This document shows positions 40,683-50,002 of a stretch of 64,000 nucleotides of DNA, in pieces. Position numbers and translations under genes: made by a program. The notes under the pieces were generated by a model. The model worked only from the letters and a program-made list of their open reading frames with translations. It made no database searches and was not told where the DNA came from. Position 1 is the first letter of the stretch; every line of letters begins with the position of its first letter. Origin of the DNA: CAVRTM01 sp963724015 (GTDB lineage: Bacteria > Actinomycetota > Actinomycetes > Actinomycetales > Dermatophilaceae); contig CAVRTM010000003.1 in the NCBI GenBank assembly GCA_963724015.1, positions 99,700 through 163,699 of the forward strand, written 5' to 3'.

Positions 40683-42222
40683 CTAGTCGCGGTGCCGGAA
40701 CCGCGGCCAGATCGCGGCCCACGCACCGACTGGGTTGCGGCACACGGCGATCGGTTCGCCCTGCTCCTCGTTCTCGACCCCGACCCCGTTGTCCATCCTG
40801 GCCACCACCGTGCAGGAGGCGAAAGGCCGCCGCGACCGAAGGCAGCTGGCCGCCGACCACGACGGCGACGGTCGCCGTGTCCGGCGGCCGCGCCACGTCG
40901 TACAACGCGTTGTGCCCGCTGTAGACCGCTGGCAGCCGCGCCGGCGGTCCGTACCTGGCCAGGGCGCCGGCCTCGCCGTAGTTGCTGGCGACCACCACGG
41001 CGCGGGCCCGGTCGGACGCTGGGAGCGCCCCGTAGACGGCGGCGACCTCACGCACGTAGGTGGGCCAGCCGAGCTGGTCACCGGCGAGCTGGTTGAGCCC
41101 GGGGACCGGCGTCGCCCGCAGCGCGGTCACCGGCAGCAGCGGCAGGGCCACCACTGCGGAGACGACGGCGTTGAGCGCCACTGCGGCGACCAGGACCGGC
41201 CGCCACCAGCCTGCCGCCCGCGCCAGGAACTCGGCCACCGGGACGCACCCGGCGGCGAGGAGCACCACCAGGAGGCCGACCGGGTAGTAGACCTGACCTC
41301 CGACCACGGCGCACAGGACCAGCAGCACCGGGAAGGAGACCGCGAGGAAGCGCACCCGCCGCCACTCGGGCCGTCGCGCCAGCGCCACCCATCCGGCACA
41401 CCACACCGGCACCAGGGGCGGCCCCAGCAGCAACGCCAGGAAGGGCCACATCAGCACGCGGACCTCGGCGCCGTTGGCAGCCGAGAGCGCCCGGCCCATG
41501 GCGAGCTGCGGCCACCCGTGCGTCGCCTGGAAGAGCAGGTTCGGCGCGCCGACGAGGAGGGCCAGGACGACACCGCCGAGCAGCTGCCGCGACCACAGCA
41601 CCCTGCGGGGGCCGGCTGCGAGGAGCCCGGCGCCCAGCGCGAGGAGGAGCAGCGACACCAGCAGCTTGTTGTACGTGCTGAGCCCGACGACGGCGCCGAC
41701 GGCGTACCACCACGCCGGCTGCCGGCGCAGCAGCGCGCGCATTCCCATCAGGACCACGGCCGGCCAGACCACCAGGTCCAGCGTCGCGGTCAGCATCACG
41801 TGCCCGAACAGCAACGGGGTGCTCGCGAAGGCGTAGGCCCACGCGCACAGCGTCTGGGCGCCCCGTCCCCCACCGAGCTCCCGGGTGATGAGCACGACCA
41901 CCAGGACGGAGGCCACGGCCGCAAGCGTCGCCGGGATGCGCACCGCCCAGGGCGCGTCCGCCACCGTCGTGACGAAGGTCCGCACCAGCCAGGGGGTCAG
42001 CGGCGGCTGGTCGAGGTAACCCCAGGCGGGGCGGAGCATCCGGAAGTACAGCTCGTCGCGGGCGAAACCGTAGCCGCCGCTCGTGGCGGTCAGCACCACG
42101 GCCAGCGCCGCCATCGCTGCGCCCACCGGCCCGCGTGCCAGCGGCGTCAGGCCGCGTGCGGGAGCACCGTACGGCGACGCACCGACGCCCGCCGTCGCTG
42201 CCGCCCCACGCCCGTCCGCCAC
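40683..42222 (-). CDS. ArnT/PMT-like glycosyltransferase family 39 membrane protein (one frameshift)
   Basis: About 512 residues. The N-terminal loop SGGYGFARDELYFRMLRPA and GYLDQPPLTPWL carries the acidic residues that PMT/ArnT enzymes use to bind the polyprenyl-phosphate sugar. About ten TM helices follow, including YNKLLVSLLLLALG and VGAPNLLFQATHGWPQL. The short extracytoplasmic C-terminal domain includes ASNYGEAGALARYG. The frame shifts near 40,815; the corrected end (ENEEQGEPIAVCRNPVGAW) stops at 40683. GTG 42222 start. Acceptor unknown. Confidence 0.85.
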
Positions 42223-42308
42223 GGCGCCAACCTACGACAGGCAGGGCAGCGCACGCGGTGGAAAGGGAACCGCGGGCCGGCACCCCCGCGAGCCGCCCGG
42301 GGGACCGC

Positions 42309-44006
42309 TCAGGCGTCGATGACCACGGGGATGATCAGCGGGCTGCGGCGGTACTTGCGGTGGGCCCAGGTGGAGACGGCGTCGCGAATCATCTCCTCGG
42401 TCTGGTCGACGTCGAAGTCCTCCTTGGAGGCCTTGGTCAGCACCTGCTGGATCACCGGCACCGCGCTGTCGAACGCGGAGATGTCGTACTCGAAGCCGTG
42501 GGCCAGGAAGTCCGGCTTCTCCGTGAGCTTGCCGGTGTCGGGGTCGGCCAGGGCCACGATGGTGACGACGCCCTCCTCGGCCAGGTTGCGCCGTACGGTC
42601 AGGGACTCCTCGGTCGCGCCGCCCACGGTCGCCGCGTCGACGTACACCAGGCTCGCGGCGACCTTGCCGGTGACCTTGGCGACGCCGTCGACCAGGTCGA
42701 TGACCGATCCGTCCTCGGCGATGATCGCCCGGTCGGGGTGCACCCCGGTGCGGATCGCGAGGTCGGCGTTGGCCCGCAGGTGGCGCCACTCCCCGTGCAC
42801 GGGCAGCACGTTGGACGGCTTGATGATGTTGTAGCAGTAGACCAGCTCGCCGGCGCTGGCGTGCCCGGAGACGTGCACCTTGGCGTTGCCCTTGTGGACC
42901 ACGTTCGCGCCGTAGCGGGTGAGCTCGTTGATCACCCGGTAGATGGCGTTCTCGTTGCCCGGGATCAGCGAGCTGGCCAGGAGGACCGTGTCGCCCTCGG
43001 TGATGCGGATCGTGTGGTCCCGGTTGGCCATCCGGGACAGGGCCGCCATCGGCTCGCCCTGTGACCCGGTGCAGATGAGCGTGATCTTGTTGGCCGGCAG
43101 CTTCTCCAGCTGCTTGAGGTCGACCACCAGCCCGTCGGGGATGTTGAGGTAGCCCAGGTCCCGGGCGATGCCCATGTTGCGGACCATCGAGCGGCCGACG
43201 AAGGCGACCTTGCGGCCGTGGTCGCGGGCGGCGTCCAGCACCTGCTGGATGCGGTGCACGTGGCTGGCGAAGCTGGAGACGATGACCCGGCCGGGGCAGG
43301 TGCGGAACACCTGCTCGATCGCCGGCGTGAGCTCCAGCTCGGAGGTGGTGAAGCCGGGCACCTCGGCGTTGGTCGAGTCGGCCATGAAGAGGTCCACGCC
43401 CTCCTCGGCCAGCCGCGCGAACGCGACGAGGTCGGTGATCCGGCCATCCAGCGGGAACTGGTCCATCTTGAAGTCGCCGGTGTGCAGGACCAGCCCCGCC
43501 GCCGTGCGGATCGCCACAGCCAGGCCGTCGGGGATGGAGTGGTTGACCGCGATGAACTCGCAGTCGAACGGGCCCAACGTCTTGCGCTCACCCTCACGCA
43601 CCTCGACCGTCACCGGGGTGATCCGGTGCTCCTTGAGCTTGGCCGTGATGAAGGCCAGCGTCAGCCGGGAGCCGACGACGGGGATGTCCGGGCGCTCCTT
43701 CAACAGGTACGGCACACCGCCGATGTGGTCCTCGTGCCCGTGCGTCAGCACGATGGCGTCGACCTTGTCCAGGCGGTCCCGGATCCACGTGAAGTCGGGC
43801 AGGATGACGTCCACGCCGGGCTGGTGCTCCTCGGGGAACAGCACGCCACAGTCCACGACCAGCAGCCGCCCGTCGTGCTCGAACACCGTCATGTTCCGGC
43901 CGATCTCACCCAGGCCGCCCAGCGGCACGATCCGCAGGCCCTCCTTCGGCAGCACCGGCAGCGAGTCGCCCCGGGTCGAGCCGCGCCGTGACCCGCGGCG
44001 GCTCAT
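42309..44006 (-). CDS. rnj: Ribonuclease J
   Basis: 565 residues, full length. Metallo-beta-lactamase/beta-CASP RNase that matures rRNA and degrades mRNA with 5'-exo and endo activity. Zinc motif THGHEDH at 88-94, then LHTGDFKMD, beta-CASP block SSFASHVHRIQQVLD, CTGSQGEPMAALSRM, VHVSGHASAGELV, LPVHGEWRHL and the C-terminal RRSPLIIPVVIDA. The basic N-terminal tail is usual in actinobacteria. One intact frame. The 379-bp upstream gap contains an ATACCC/GGGTAC palindrome. Confidence 0.96.
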   Translation of the reverse strand: MSRRGSRRGSTRGDSLPVLPKEGLRIVPLGGLGEIGRNMTVFEHDGRLLVVDCGVLFPEEHQPGVDVILPDFTWIRDRLDKVDAIVLTHGHEDHIGGVPYLLKERPDIPVVGSRLTLAFITAKLKEHRITPVTVEVREGERKTLGPFDCEFIAVNHSIPDGLAVAIRTAAGLVLHTGDFKMDQFPLDGRITDLVAFARLAEEGVDLFMADSTNAEVPGFTTSELELTPAIEQVFRTCPGRVIVSSFASHVHRIQQVLDAARDHGRKVAFVGRSMVRNMGIARDLGYLNIPDGLVVDLKQLEKLPANKITLICTGSQGEPMAALSRMANRDHTIRITEGDTVLLASSLIPGNENAIYRVINELTRYGANVVHKGNAKVHVSGHASAGELVYCYNIIKPSNVLPVHGEWRHLRANADLAIRTGVHPDRAIIAEDGSVIDLVDGVAKVTGKVAASLVYVDAATVGGATEESLTVRRNLAEEGVVTIVALADPDTGKLTEKPDFLAHGFEYDISAFDSAVPVIQQVLTKASKEDFDVDQTEEMIRDAVSTWAHRKYRRSPLIIPVVIDA

Positions 44007-44385
44007 CGGGTCGCCCCCGCAGCCGCGTCGGTGCAGGTCGTACGGCGGTGGGAATGCTCTCGTGTGCTCACGGTTCGCCTTCGGTCGTGTCGATGGTCGT
44101 GTCGGTGGTCGCGCCCGGGCGCGTGCGGTCCTCCGCGATTATGCCGGGTGCCGGTCCCCCGGCCGTCCGCCGGGACCGCCGTCCTTCCGCCCTGACCGCC
44201 GGCCCGGCCGCGGCGAAATACCCCGCGGGGTACCGTGACCTTTGGGCCGCGAGACATTTCGCCCGCCGTCGTAGCCTCGGAGAGGGGCCGAGGACACTTC
44301 GGGCCAGCGGCTTCATCGAGAAGACCGAGGGGGCGCAGCTGCTGTTCATCTGAGCGGCCGGCGAGGACACGGGAGGACGGCATGC
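44007..44385. other. Intergenic region between RNase J and the ICMT-family gene
   Basis: A 379-bp divergent gap. No convincing ORF: a plus-strand frame ending FIEKTEGAQLLFI at 44353 is open but its start and composition are not persuasive. The notable element is the palindrome at 44218-44233. A GGAGG ribosome site precedes the ATG at 44386. No RNA gene is evident. Confidence 0.5.
44218..44233. promoter_or_regulatory. CsoR/CstR-type operator-like palindrome
   Basis: ATACCC-CGCG-GGGTAC: two 6-base arms with a 4-base spacer and one mismatch; the central TACCCCGCGGGGTA is a perfect 14-bp palindrome. It has the same 6-4-6 layout as the two operators at 49359 and 49494. It lies 212 bp from the RNase J start and 152 bp from the ICMT-family start. 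Confidence 0.55.
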
Positions 44386-44865
44386 ATGGATGACCGACGC
44401 GAGCGGCTGCAGGCGGACTCGTTCGTCGCCGGGCAGGGGCTGCTCCTGCTCGCCCTGGTGGCCCCGAGCACGTCGCCGCTGTGGCGGGCGCCCCGGCCGG
44501 TGCGCCGCGCCGGATTCGGCCTCAGCGCGGTCGGGCTGGGCGGGATGCTCGTCGCCGCCTCCAGCCTCGGCAAGGGGCTCACCGCCTCGCCGCTGCCGAA
44601 CGCCGCGGCGCAGCTGCGCACCGGCGGGCTCTACTCCCGGGTCCGCCACCCCATCTACAGCGGCCTGCTGCTGTTCGGCGCCGGCCGGGTCGTCGCCTGC
44701 TCGAGCCCGATCCGCCTGGGAGCGTGGGGAGCCCTCGCCGTGCTGCTGTCCCGCAAGGCGCGTTGGGAGGAGCGGCACCTGGTCGAACGCTTCCCGGACT
44801 ACGCCCGCTACGCCGACGCGACGCCGCGCTTCGTTCCTGCACGGCGGCTCCACCGCTCGCTGTGA
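44386..44865 (+). CDS. Isoprenylcysteine carboxyl methyltransferase (ICMT)-family membrane protein
   Basis: 159 residues with about four hydrophobic segments. The C-terminal signature is seen as YSRVRHPIYSGLLLFGAGR (RHPxY) followed by KARWEERHLVERFPDYARYA (E-E and FPxYxxY), the SAM-binding end typical of ICMT/PEMT-type enzymes. The bacterial substrate is unknown. It is the first of three plus-strand genes. Confidence 0.85.
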   Translation: MDDRRERLQADSFVAGQGLLLLALVAPSTSPLWRAPRPVRRAGFGLSAVGLGGMLVAASSLGKGLTASPLPNAAAQLRTGGLYSRVRHPIYSGLLLFGAGRVVACSSPIRLGAWGALAVLLSRKARWEERHLVERFPDYARYADATPRFVPARRLHRSL

Positions 44866-44968
44866 GCGGCCACCCATGACGGGCGTCACGCCCGGCTGTG
44901 ACAACCGGTCCTGAGTGGGTACGACGTCCTCGCCCCTGACCGCGCGACGTCGACCACCCGGAGCACCG

Positions 44969-45526
44969 GTGACCTCCTCCCCCACCACGTCTGCACCCCC
45001 GACGGCGCCGCCGAGCATCCGGCTGCCCGGCATCATCCTGGGTGTCGGCCTCGGCGGGTTCGTCGACGGGATCCTGCTGCACCAGATCCTGCAGTGGCAC
45101 CACATGCTGACCAGCACGAACACCGACCGGGTCGGCATCGCCTACTACCCCGCCGACACGGTCCACGGCCTGCGGATGAACACCGTCTGGGACGGCGTCT
45201 TCCACACCTTCACCTGGCTCTGCGTCCTGGTCGGCCTCGCGGTCCTCTACTCCCGGGTGGAGCACTCCAGGGGGCGGGTGTGGACCTCTCGCGCCCTCTG
45301 GGGCTTGGTGCTGTTCGGGTGGGGGCTCTTCAACGTCGTGGAGGGCCTGGTCGACCACCAGATCCTCGGCATCCACCACGTCCGCAGCGGCCCGCACCAG
45401 ATGTGGTGGGACATGGGGTTCCTCGCTCTCGGCGTGCTCCTCATGGCCGCCGGCTGGCTGGTCCAGCGGGGCGCGACCTTCCGGGACGGCAGCGAGCCGG
45501 CCGCTCCGGTGCGACCGGGTCCCTGA
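44969..45526 (+). CDS. DUF2243 family membrane protein
   Basis: About 185 residues with four TM helices. Marked by histidines in LGGFVDGILLHQILQWHHML, TVHGLRMN, VWDGVFHTFTW, VEGLVDHQILGIHHV and GPHQMWWDMGF, typical of DUF2243. GTG 44969 has GGAG close upstream; GTG 44915 in the same frame is the alternative start. The TGA overlaps the next ATG (TGATG). The His pattern suggests haem or metal binding, and the partner is a CtaG homologue, so a role with copper or haem in respiration is plausible. Confidence 0.82.
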   Translation: MTSSPTTSAPPTAPPSIRLPGIILGVGLGGFVDGILLHQILQWHHMLTSTNTDRVGIAYYPADTVHGLRMNTVWDGVFHTFTWLCVLVGLAVLYSRVEHSRGRVWTSRALWGLVLFGWGLFNVVEGLVDHQILGIHHVRSGPHQMWWDMGFLALGVLLMAAGWLVQRGATFRDGSEPAAPVRPGP

Positions 45527-46305
45527 TGGCCCTGGTGTCCTCACTCTCCTTGGTCCTGCTCGGCCTGGTCGCCCTGGGCTACCTGGTGCTGGCGGCCCGG
45601 GAGAGCCGCCGCCGTGGCTGGAGCCCCTGGCGCGCGGGCTCGTTCACCGCTGGTGCGGCGCTCCTGGGCTGGGCGCTGTCGCCGGGCTTCGACGCCCTCG
45701 CCGACGCCGACTTCGGTGTCCACATGGCCCAGCACCTGCTGGTGGCGATGCTGGCCCCGCTCGCCCTGGTCCTCGGCGCACCGGTGACCCTGCTGCTGCG
45801 GGCCCTTCCGCCGCCGCGGGCGCGCCTGCTGGGGCGTGTCCTGCGCAGCGGTCCGATGCACCTGCTGGCGCACCCGGTCACCGCGCTGCTGCTCAGCGCC
45901 GGCGGGCTGGTCGCGCTCTACCTCACCCCGCTGTACGCCGCCACCACCACCAGCGAGCCCCTGCACGCGCTGGTGCACGTGCACCTGGTGGCGTCGGGCT
46001 ACCTCTTCGCGTGGGCCGTCGCCGGGCCGGACCCGGCTCCGCGGCGGGCGTCGGTGCGCACGCGGCTCGTCGTCCTCGGGATGGCGGTGGCGGTGCATGC
46101 CGTCGTGGCGCAGCTGCTGTTCGCCGGGCTGCTGGTGCAGGTGCACGAGCCGGTGGCCGAGATGCAGGCGGCCGGCAACCTCATGTACTTCGGCGGCGAT
46201 GTCGCCGAGCTGCTGCTGGCGGTGGCGTTGCTGCTGACCTGGAAGCCGGGCCGCAGGCACGGCCCGGGCCGGGTTCAGGCCCCGGCCCCACCCGTGACTG
46301 CCTGA
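45526..46305 (+). CDS. ctaG: CtaG/caa3-type cytochrome c oxidase assembly protein
   Basis: 259 residues, about seven TM helices. Family landmarks: FGVHMAQHLLVAMLAPLALVLGAPVTLLLR, VHVHLVASGYLFAWAVAG and NLMYFGGDVAELLLA, which supply the conserved His and Asp for copper handling. Translation is coupled to the DUF2243 gene. Its last 31 bases overlap tail-to-tail with the rhodanese gene on the other strand. Confidence 0.9.
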   Translation: MALVSSLSLVLLGLVALGYLVLAARESRRRGWSPWRAGSFTAGAALLGWALSPGFDALADADFGVHMAQHLLVAMLAPLALVLGAPVTLLLRALPPPRARLLGRVLRSGPMHLLAHPVTALLLSAGGLVALYLTPLYAATTTSEPLHALVHVHLVASGYLFAWAVAGPDPAPRRASVRTRLVVLGMAVAVHAVVAQLLFAGLLVQVHEPVAEMQAAGNLMYFGGDVAELLLAVALLLTWKPGRRHGPGRVQAPAPPVTA

Positions 46306-46910
46306 GGAGCAGGTGCGCCGGTCAGCTGGGCGAGAACGGTGGGCAGGTCGGTGCTGGCATCGCGGTTGTACGGCAGCCTGGAGAGCGCGGCCCCCATGGC
46401 GCAGGTGTTGGTGAGCGCGGCGGTGGTGAGGCCCGCGCCGATGGCCCCGGAGAGCCACTTGGCCCGGGGGGCGATGATGCTGGCCAGGATGCCCGTGAGG
46501 ACCAGGCTGCCGGCGACCAGGCGGACCTGGCGCTCGAGGTCCCAGCGGGCCGGACCGTGGTTGACCGGGGCGCCGGCCCGCTGCCAGGCGGTGATGCCGC
46601 CGTCCAGGACGTGCAGGTTGGCGAGCCCGGTGCCGGCCAGGAGGGTCTCGGCCTGCCCGGCGCGGGCGCCCGAGCGGCAGATCAGCACGACGTCCTGGTC
46701 GAGGTGCTCGCGCACCTCGTCGCGGTGCTCGCGCAGCAGGTCCAGCGGCACGTTGTAGGAGCCGGGGATGTGGGCAGTGGTGAACTCCGCGGGGGTGCGG
46801 ACATCCAGCACGCGCGGGCCGTCGGTGGTGTCGGTCCACTCGCGCAGTGACGGTACGTCCAGGCGGGCGGGCCTGGTGTGCGTGGAGCCGGTGGCAGTGC
46901 TGGTGGTCAT
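46275..46910 (-). CDS. Rhodanese with C-terminal DUF2892 membrane anchor (YgaP-like)
   Basis: 211 residues. The rhodanese domain (about 15-115) has VLDVRTPAEFTTAHIPGSYNVPLD and the active-site loop VVLICRSGARA with the persulfide-carrying Cys. It is followed by two TM helices (VRLVAGSLVLTGILASIIA, then AIGAGLTTAALTNTCAMG), the DUF2892 layout of E. coli YgaP. It likely transfers sulfane sulfur at the membrane. Last gene of the leftward sulfur operon behind the TauE exporter. Confidence 0.92.
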   Translation of the reverse strand: MTTSTATGSTHTRPARLDVPSLREWTDTTDGPRVLDVRTPAEFTTAHIPGSYNVPLDLLREHRDEVREHLDQDVVLICRSGARAGQAETLLAGTGLANLHVLDGGITAWQRAGAPVNHGPARWDLERQVRLVAGSLVLTGILASIIAPRAKWLSGAIGAGLTTAALTNTCAMGAALSRLPYNRDASTDLPTVLAQLTGAPAPQAVTGGAGA

Positions 46911-46998
46911 GGCTGTCCTTCGGGTTGACGGGCGGTGAGGTGTGGGGGTGGCAGCGGCGTTGCCGCGCGCGGTATTCCGGCCGGCGGCGCGGGCGGGG

Positions 46999-47808
46999 TC
47001 ACAGGAGCTGGGGGATGCTGCGGGCGGCGGTGTAGAGAGCCACCGCGACCAGCAGGACGGTGAACGCCCGGGACAGGGTCTCGGGTCGCACCCGGGAGGC
47101 GATCCGGCCGCCGAGCAGGCTGCCGGCCGCCGCGGCGGCGGTGAAGACGCCGATGACGGCCCAGTCGATGGCGATGTCGTGCCCGGCCCGGGCGGCCAGG
47201 GCGGTGGCGCTGTTGATCGCGATCACCAGCAGCGAGGTGCCCACGGCCACTGGCATCGAGAACCCCAGGGCCAGGACCAGGGCCGGCACGACGGCGAAGC
47301 CGCCACCGACGCCGAAGAACCCGGTCAGCAGCCCGAGTGCGGTCGCGGTGAACACGACCTTGACCGCGCGGGGGCAGTCGCACCCGAAGCGGGGGGTGAA
47401 CGCGATGATCGGGTCGAACGCGTCGTCCTGCAGTGCGACGCCTCGGCGGCCGTGCCGCTGGCGGGCGACCATGACCGCCGCCACGGCCAGCATCAGCACC
47501 GAGAACGCCGCGAGGAGGACGGCCGGGGGCACGCTGGCCGACAGGTGCGAGCCGTACCAGGACCCGGCCACGCCCAGGACCCCGAACAGCAGGCCCTGGG
47601 CCACCCGGACCCGCCCGGCGCGGGCGTGGGCGACCATCCCGGTCAGGGAGGTGACCCCGACGATGACCAACGACCCGGTGGTCGCCGCGACCGGGCTCTG
47701 CCCCAGCACGTAGACCAGGGCCGGCACGGTCAGGATCGACCCGCCGCCACCGAGCGCGCCCAGGCTCAGCCCGATCAGCAGCCCGATGGGAATGGCAAGG
47801 GCAAGCAC
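46999..47808 (-). CDS. TauE/SafE-family sulfite/organosulfur exporter
   Basis: 269 residues, about eight TM helices in two repeated halves: IPIGLLIGLSLGALGGGGSILTVPALVYVL in the first and ALGLLTGFFGVGGGFAVVPALVL in the second, both with the Gly-rich family motif. A cytoplasmic loop has FGCDCPRAV. GTG 47808 is the start. In the context of a persulfide dioxygenase it probably exports sulfite or thiosulfate formed by CstB. Confidence 0.9.
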   Translation of the reverse strand: MLALAIPIGLLIGLSLGALGGGGSILTVPALVYVLGQSPVAATTGSLVIVGVTSLTGMVAHARAGRVRVAQGLLFGVLGVAGSWYGSHLSASVPPAVLLAAFSVLMLAVAAVMVARQRHGRRGVALQDDAFDPIIAFTPRFGCDCPRAVKVVFTATALGLLTGFFGVGGGFAVVPALVLALGFSMPVAVGTSLLVIAINSATALAARAGHDIAIDWAVIGVFTAAAAAGSLLGGRIASRVRPETLSRAFTVLLVAVALYTAARSIPQLL

Positions 47809-47906
47809 GAGAAGAGGTTCTCCGTCCAGGTCGGGGTTGATCCGTCGGTGTGGTGTCGCCGTGGTGACGCGCCGGGCCCCGGCTGACGGCGCCGGGCGGC
47901 GACGTC

Positions 47907-49295
47907 TCAGCTGACGGCGCCGGCCGAGACGCTCTCGGCGGCGGCCAGGGGAAGGCCGGCGGCTGCGGCGTGCTCGTCGTAGGAGTCGTCCACCGCCACG
48001 ACCGATCGGCCGTGGGCTGCGAGGATGGACGCGGCGATCGAGGCGCGGTAGCCCGCACCGCAGTGGATCCAGACCTCACCGGCCGGGACCTCGTCCAGGC
48101 GCCCGAGGAGCTCGTGCAGTGGGACGTGGACCGCGCCCTGGAGGTGCGACGCGGCCCACTCCGCCGTACGCCGCACATCCAGGACGGTCACGGTGCGGTG
48201 GTGACGGACGGAGGCCAGGTCGGCGAACGTGGCCCGCTCGAACCGGCCCAGCGGGCCGTCGGTCCACTGCTGCGGGGCGCCGGTGGCCGCGGCCGCGGGG
48301 CGGTCGATACCGATGCGGACCAGCTCACGCTGGGCCTCGGCGACCTGCTCCGGGGACTCCCCCAGCAGCGTCAGCGGGGTGCCCCACGGGATCAGCCAGC
48401 CCAGGTACGTCGCGAACTGCCCGTCGATGCCGAAGCTGAACGTGCCCGGCACGTGCCCGGCCGCGAACGCGGTCCGCGAGCGCAGGTCGACCAGCCACTC
48501 CCCCGCCTCCAGCCGGGCCCGCAGCGCGGCCTGGCCCGCCGGCTCCGGGACGCGACAGGTCCGGGGCTCCCGGGCCGGCGGCGTTGGCCGGGCCCATCTG
48601 GGCGTAGTACGCCGGCCACGCATCCAGCCCGGCCAGCAGCTCCTCCACCCACGCCTGCTCATCCATCGTCAGGGCCGGGTTCGTGGCCTTCTCGCTGCCC
48701 GATGGTCGAGGACGTCGCCTCGGACTGGGTCGCCGAGCAGAAGCTGCCGAACCCGTGGGTCGGCAGAACCTGCGCCGCATCAGGCAGCTCGGCCGCGAGC
48801 CGGTGCGCCGAGGCGTACTGGTGGTGCACCAGGGCGTGGGTGTGGTCCGGGCCGAGCAGGTCCGGACGACCGGTCGAGCCGAACAGCAGCGACCCGCCGG
48901 AGAAGACCCCGACCGGCTTCCCGTCGGCGCTCAGCGCGTAGGACAGGTGGGTGAAGGTGTGCCCCGGCGTTGCCAGCACGGTGACCCGCAACGAGGGACT
49001 GACCTCGACCACGTCACCGTCACCGACCGGGACCCGGTCGTAGACCACCTCGTCGGCGGCGTTGACGTGGTACGCCGCGCCGGTTGCCCGCGCCAGCGCC
49101 AGACCCCCGGTGACGTAGTCGTTGTGCAGGTGGGTCTCGAAGACATGGGTGATCTGCACGCCGCGCTTCCTGCGCCAGGGCCAGCACGCGGTCGATGTCA
49201 CGCTGCGGGTCCACCACCAGCGCGAACTGCCCGTCATGGGCGAGGTAGCTGCGGTCCCCCAGGGTCGGGGTGTCGATCGGGACGATGGTGACCAT
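47907..49295 (-). CDS. CstB-like persulfide dioxygenase-rhodanese fusion (MBL fold + two rhodanese domains; frameshifted)
   Basis: About 462 residues. Metallo-beta-lactamase part: MVTIVPIDTPTLGDRSYLAH, FETHLHNDYVTGGLALA (HxHxD), LATPGHTFTHLSY, FSGGSLLFGSTGRPDL and LPTHGFGSFC. A Cys-less first rhodanese follows (GEWLVDLRSRTAFAAGHVPG), then a second rhodanese with the active loop WIHCGAGYRASIAAS. This domain order is that of CstB, which oxidises low-molecular-weight persulfide and makes thiosulfate. The frame shifts near 49,170, 48,700 and 48,575 but every motif is kept. ATG 49295 has AAAGGA upstream. An operator lies 64 bp upstream. Confidence 0.85.
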
Positions 49296-49358
49296 GAAGG
49301 TGGTCCTTTCCAGATGCTGACGGGCGGTGGTCTCGAACCCGCCGGGCTGGGCGGCGGG

Positions 49359-49374
49359 ATACCCATGGGGGTAT
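49359..49374. promoter_or_regulatory. CstR-type operator 1 (in front of the cstB arm)
   Basis: ATACCC-ATGG-GGGTAT: perfect 6-base inverted arms with a 4-base spacer, 64 bp upstream of the CstB-like start. CsoR-family repressors bind G/C-tract palindromes of this kind. The repressor gene lies at 50003 in the opposite arm. Confidence 0.78.
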
Positions 49375-49435
49375 GTCGGTCCCAACGGTAGGGCCAGCAG
49401 AGCCATTCCGTCGACCTGGCGATCGCAGGCGTGAC

Positions 49436-49451
49436 ATACCCCACCCGGTAT
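49436..49451. promoter_or_regulatory. Degenerate operator-like repeat between the two main operators
   Basis: ATACC-N6-GGTAT with a C-rich spacer (CCACCC). It is spaced between operators 1 and 2, about 62 and 43 bp from their near edges. The arms are shorter and the spacer longer, so it may be a weak auxiliary site or chance. Confidence 0.4.
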
Positions 49452-49493
49452 CAATCAGCCGGTGGTGGAATGCGTGCCGAGCCGCACGCGTTG

Positions 49494-49509
49494 ATACCCC
49501 CAAGGGTAT
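49494..49509. promoter_or_regulatory. CstR-type operator 2 (in front of the DUF302-cstR arm)
   Basis: ATACCC-CCAA-GGGTAT, perfect arms and a 4-base spacer. Its right arm runs into TATGAT (49507-49512), a good -10 hexamer for the rightward genes, so bound repressor would block RNA polymerase. The DUF302 ATG is 27 bases downstream with GGAGAGGAG. Confidence 0.78.
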
Positions 49510-49536
49510 GATGACGACCGCCGGAGAGGAGCCACC

Positions 49537-49956
49537 ATGAGCACCAAGGTGACTTACGCACTCACCACCACGGTTCGGCAGCCCTACGAGCGGACGCTCG
49601 CCGCAACGCGGGCCGCCCTGGCCGAGCAGGGCTTCGGGATCCTCACCGAGATCGACATCCGTGCCACGATGAAGGCCAAGCTCGACGTCGACGTCGCCCC
49701 TCAGGTCATCCTCGGCGCCTGCCGCCCCCCGCTGGCCCATGCCGCGCTCCAGGTCGAGCCGTCGGTGGGGCTCCTGCTCCCGTGCAACGTCGTGGTGCGC
49801 GCCGTCGACGGAAACACCACCGTCGTGGAGGCGACGGACCCCGCGGTCATGGTCAGCCTGACCGGCAACGAGGCGCTGGGTCCTGTGGCCACCGAGGCCG
49901 GACAGCGGCTCGCCGCCGCGCTGTCCGCCCTGACGCCCACCCCTGCGCACCCGTGA
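49537..49956 (+). CDS. DUF302 family protein
   Basis: 139 residues, cytoplasmic. Typical DUF302 lines: YERTLAATRAALAEQGFGIL then EIDIRATMKAKLDVDV, and QVILGACRPPLAHAALQVEP followed by LLLPCNVVVRA with the conserved cysteines. Function is unknown, but the family is frequent next to CsoR-like repressors and rhodaneses. It shares the operator-bearing promoter and precedes the repressor gene by 46 bases. Confidence 0.9.
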   Translation: MSTKVTYALTTTVRQPYERTLAATRAALAEQGFGILTEIDIRATMKAKLDVDVAPQVILGACRPPLAHAALQVEPSVGLLLPCNVVVRAVDGNTTVVEATDPAVMVSLTGNEALGPVATEAGQRLAAALSALTPTPAHP

Positions 49957-50002
49957 CCGCCCGCTCTACCCTCACCACCATCGCGACAACGAAAGGACCA
50001 CC

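Noticed and set aside
43988..44353. Plus-strand ORF between RNase J and the ICMT-family gene
   Set aside because: The N-terminal third overlaps the RNase J start and the composition is Arg/Pro/Gly-rich; no ribosome site and no recognisable domain.
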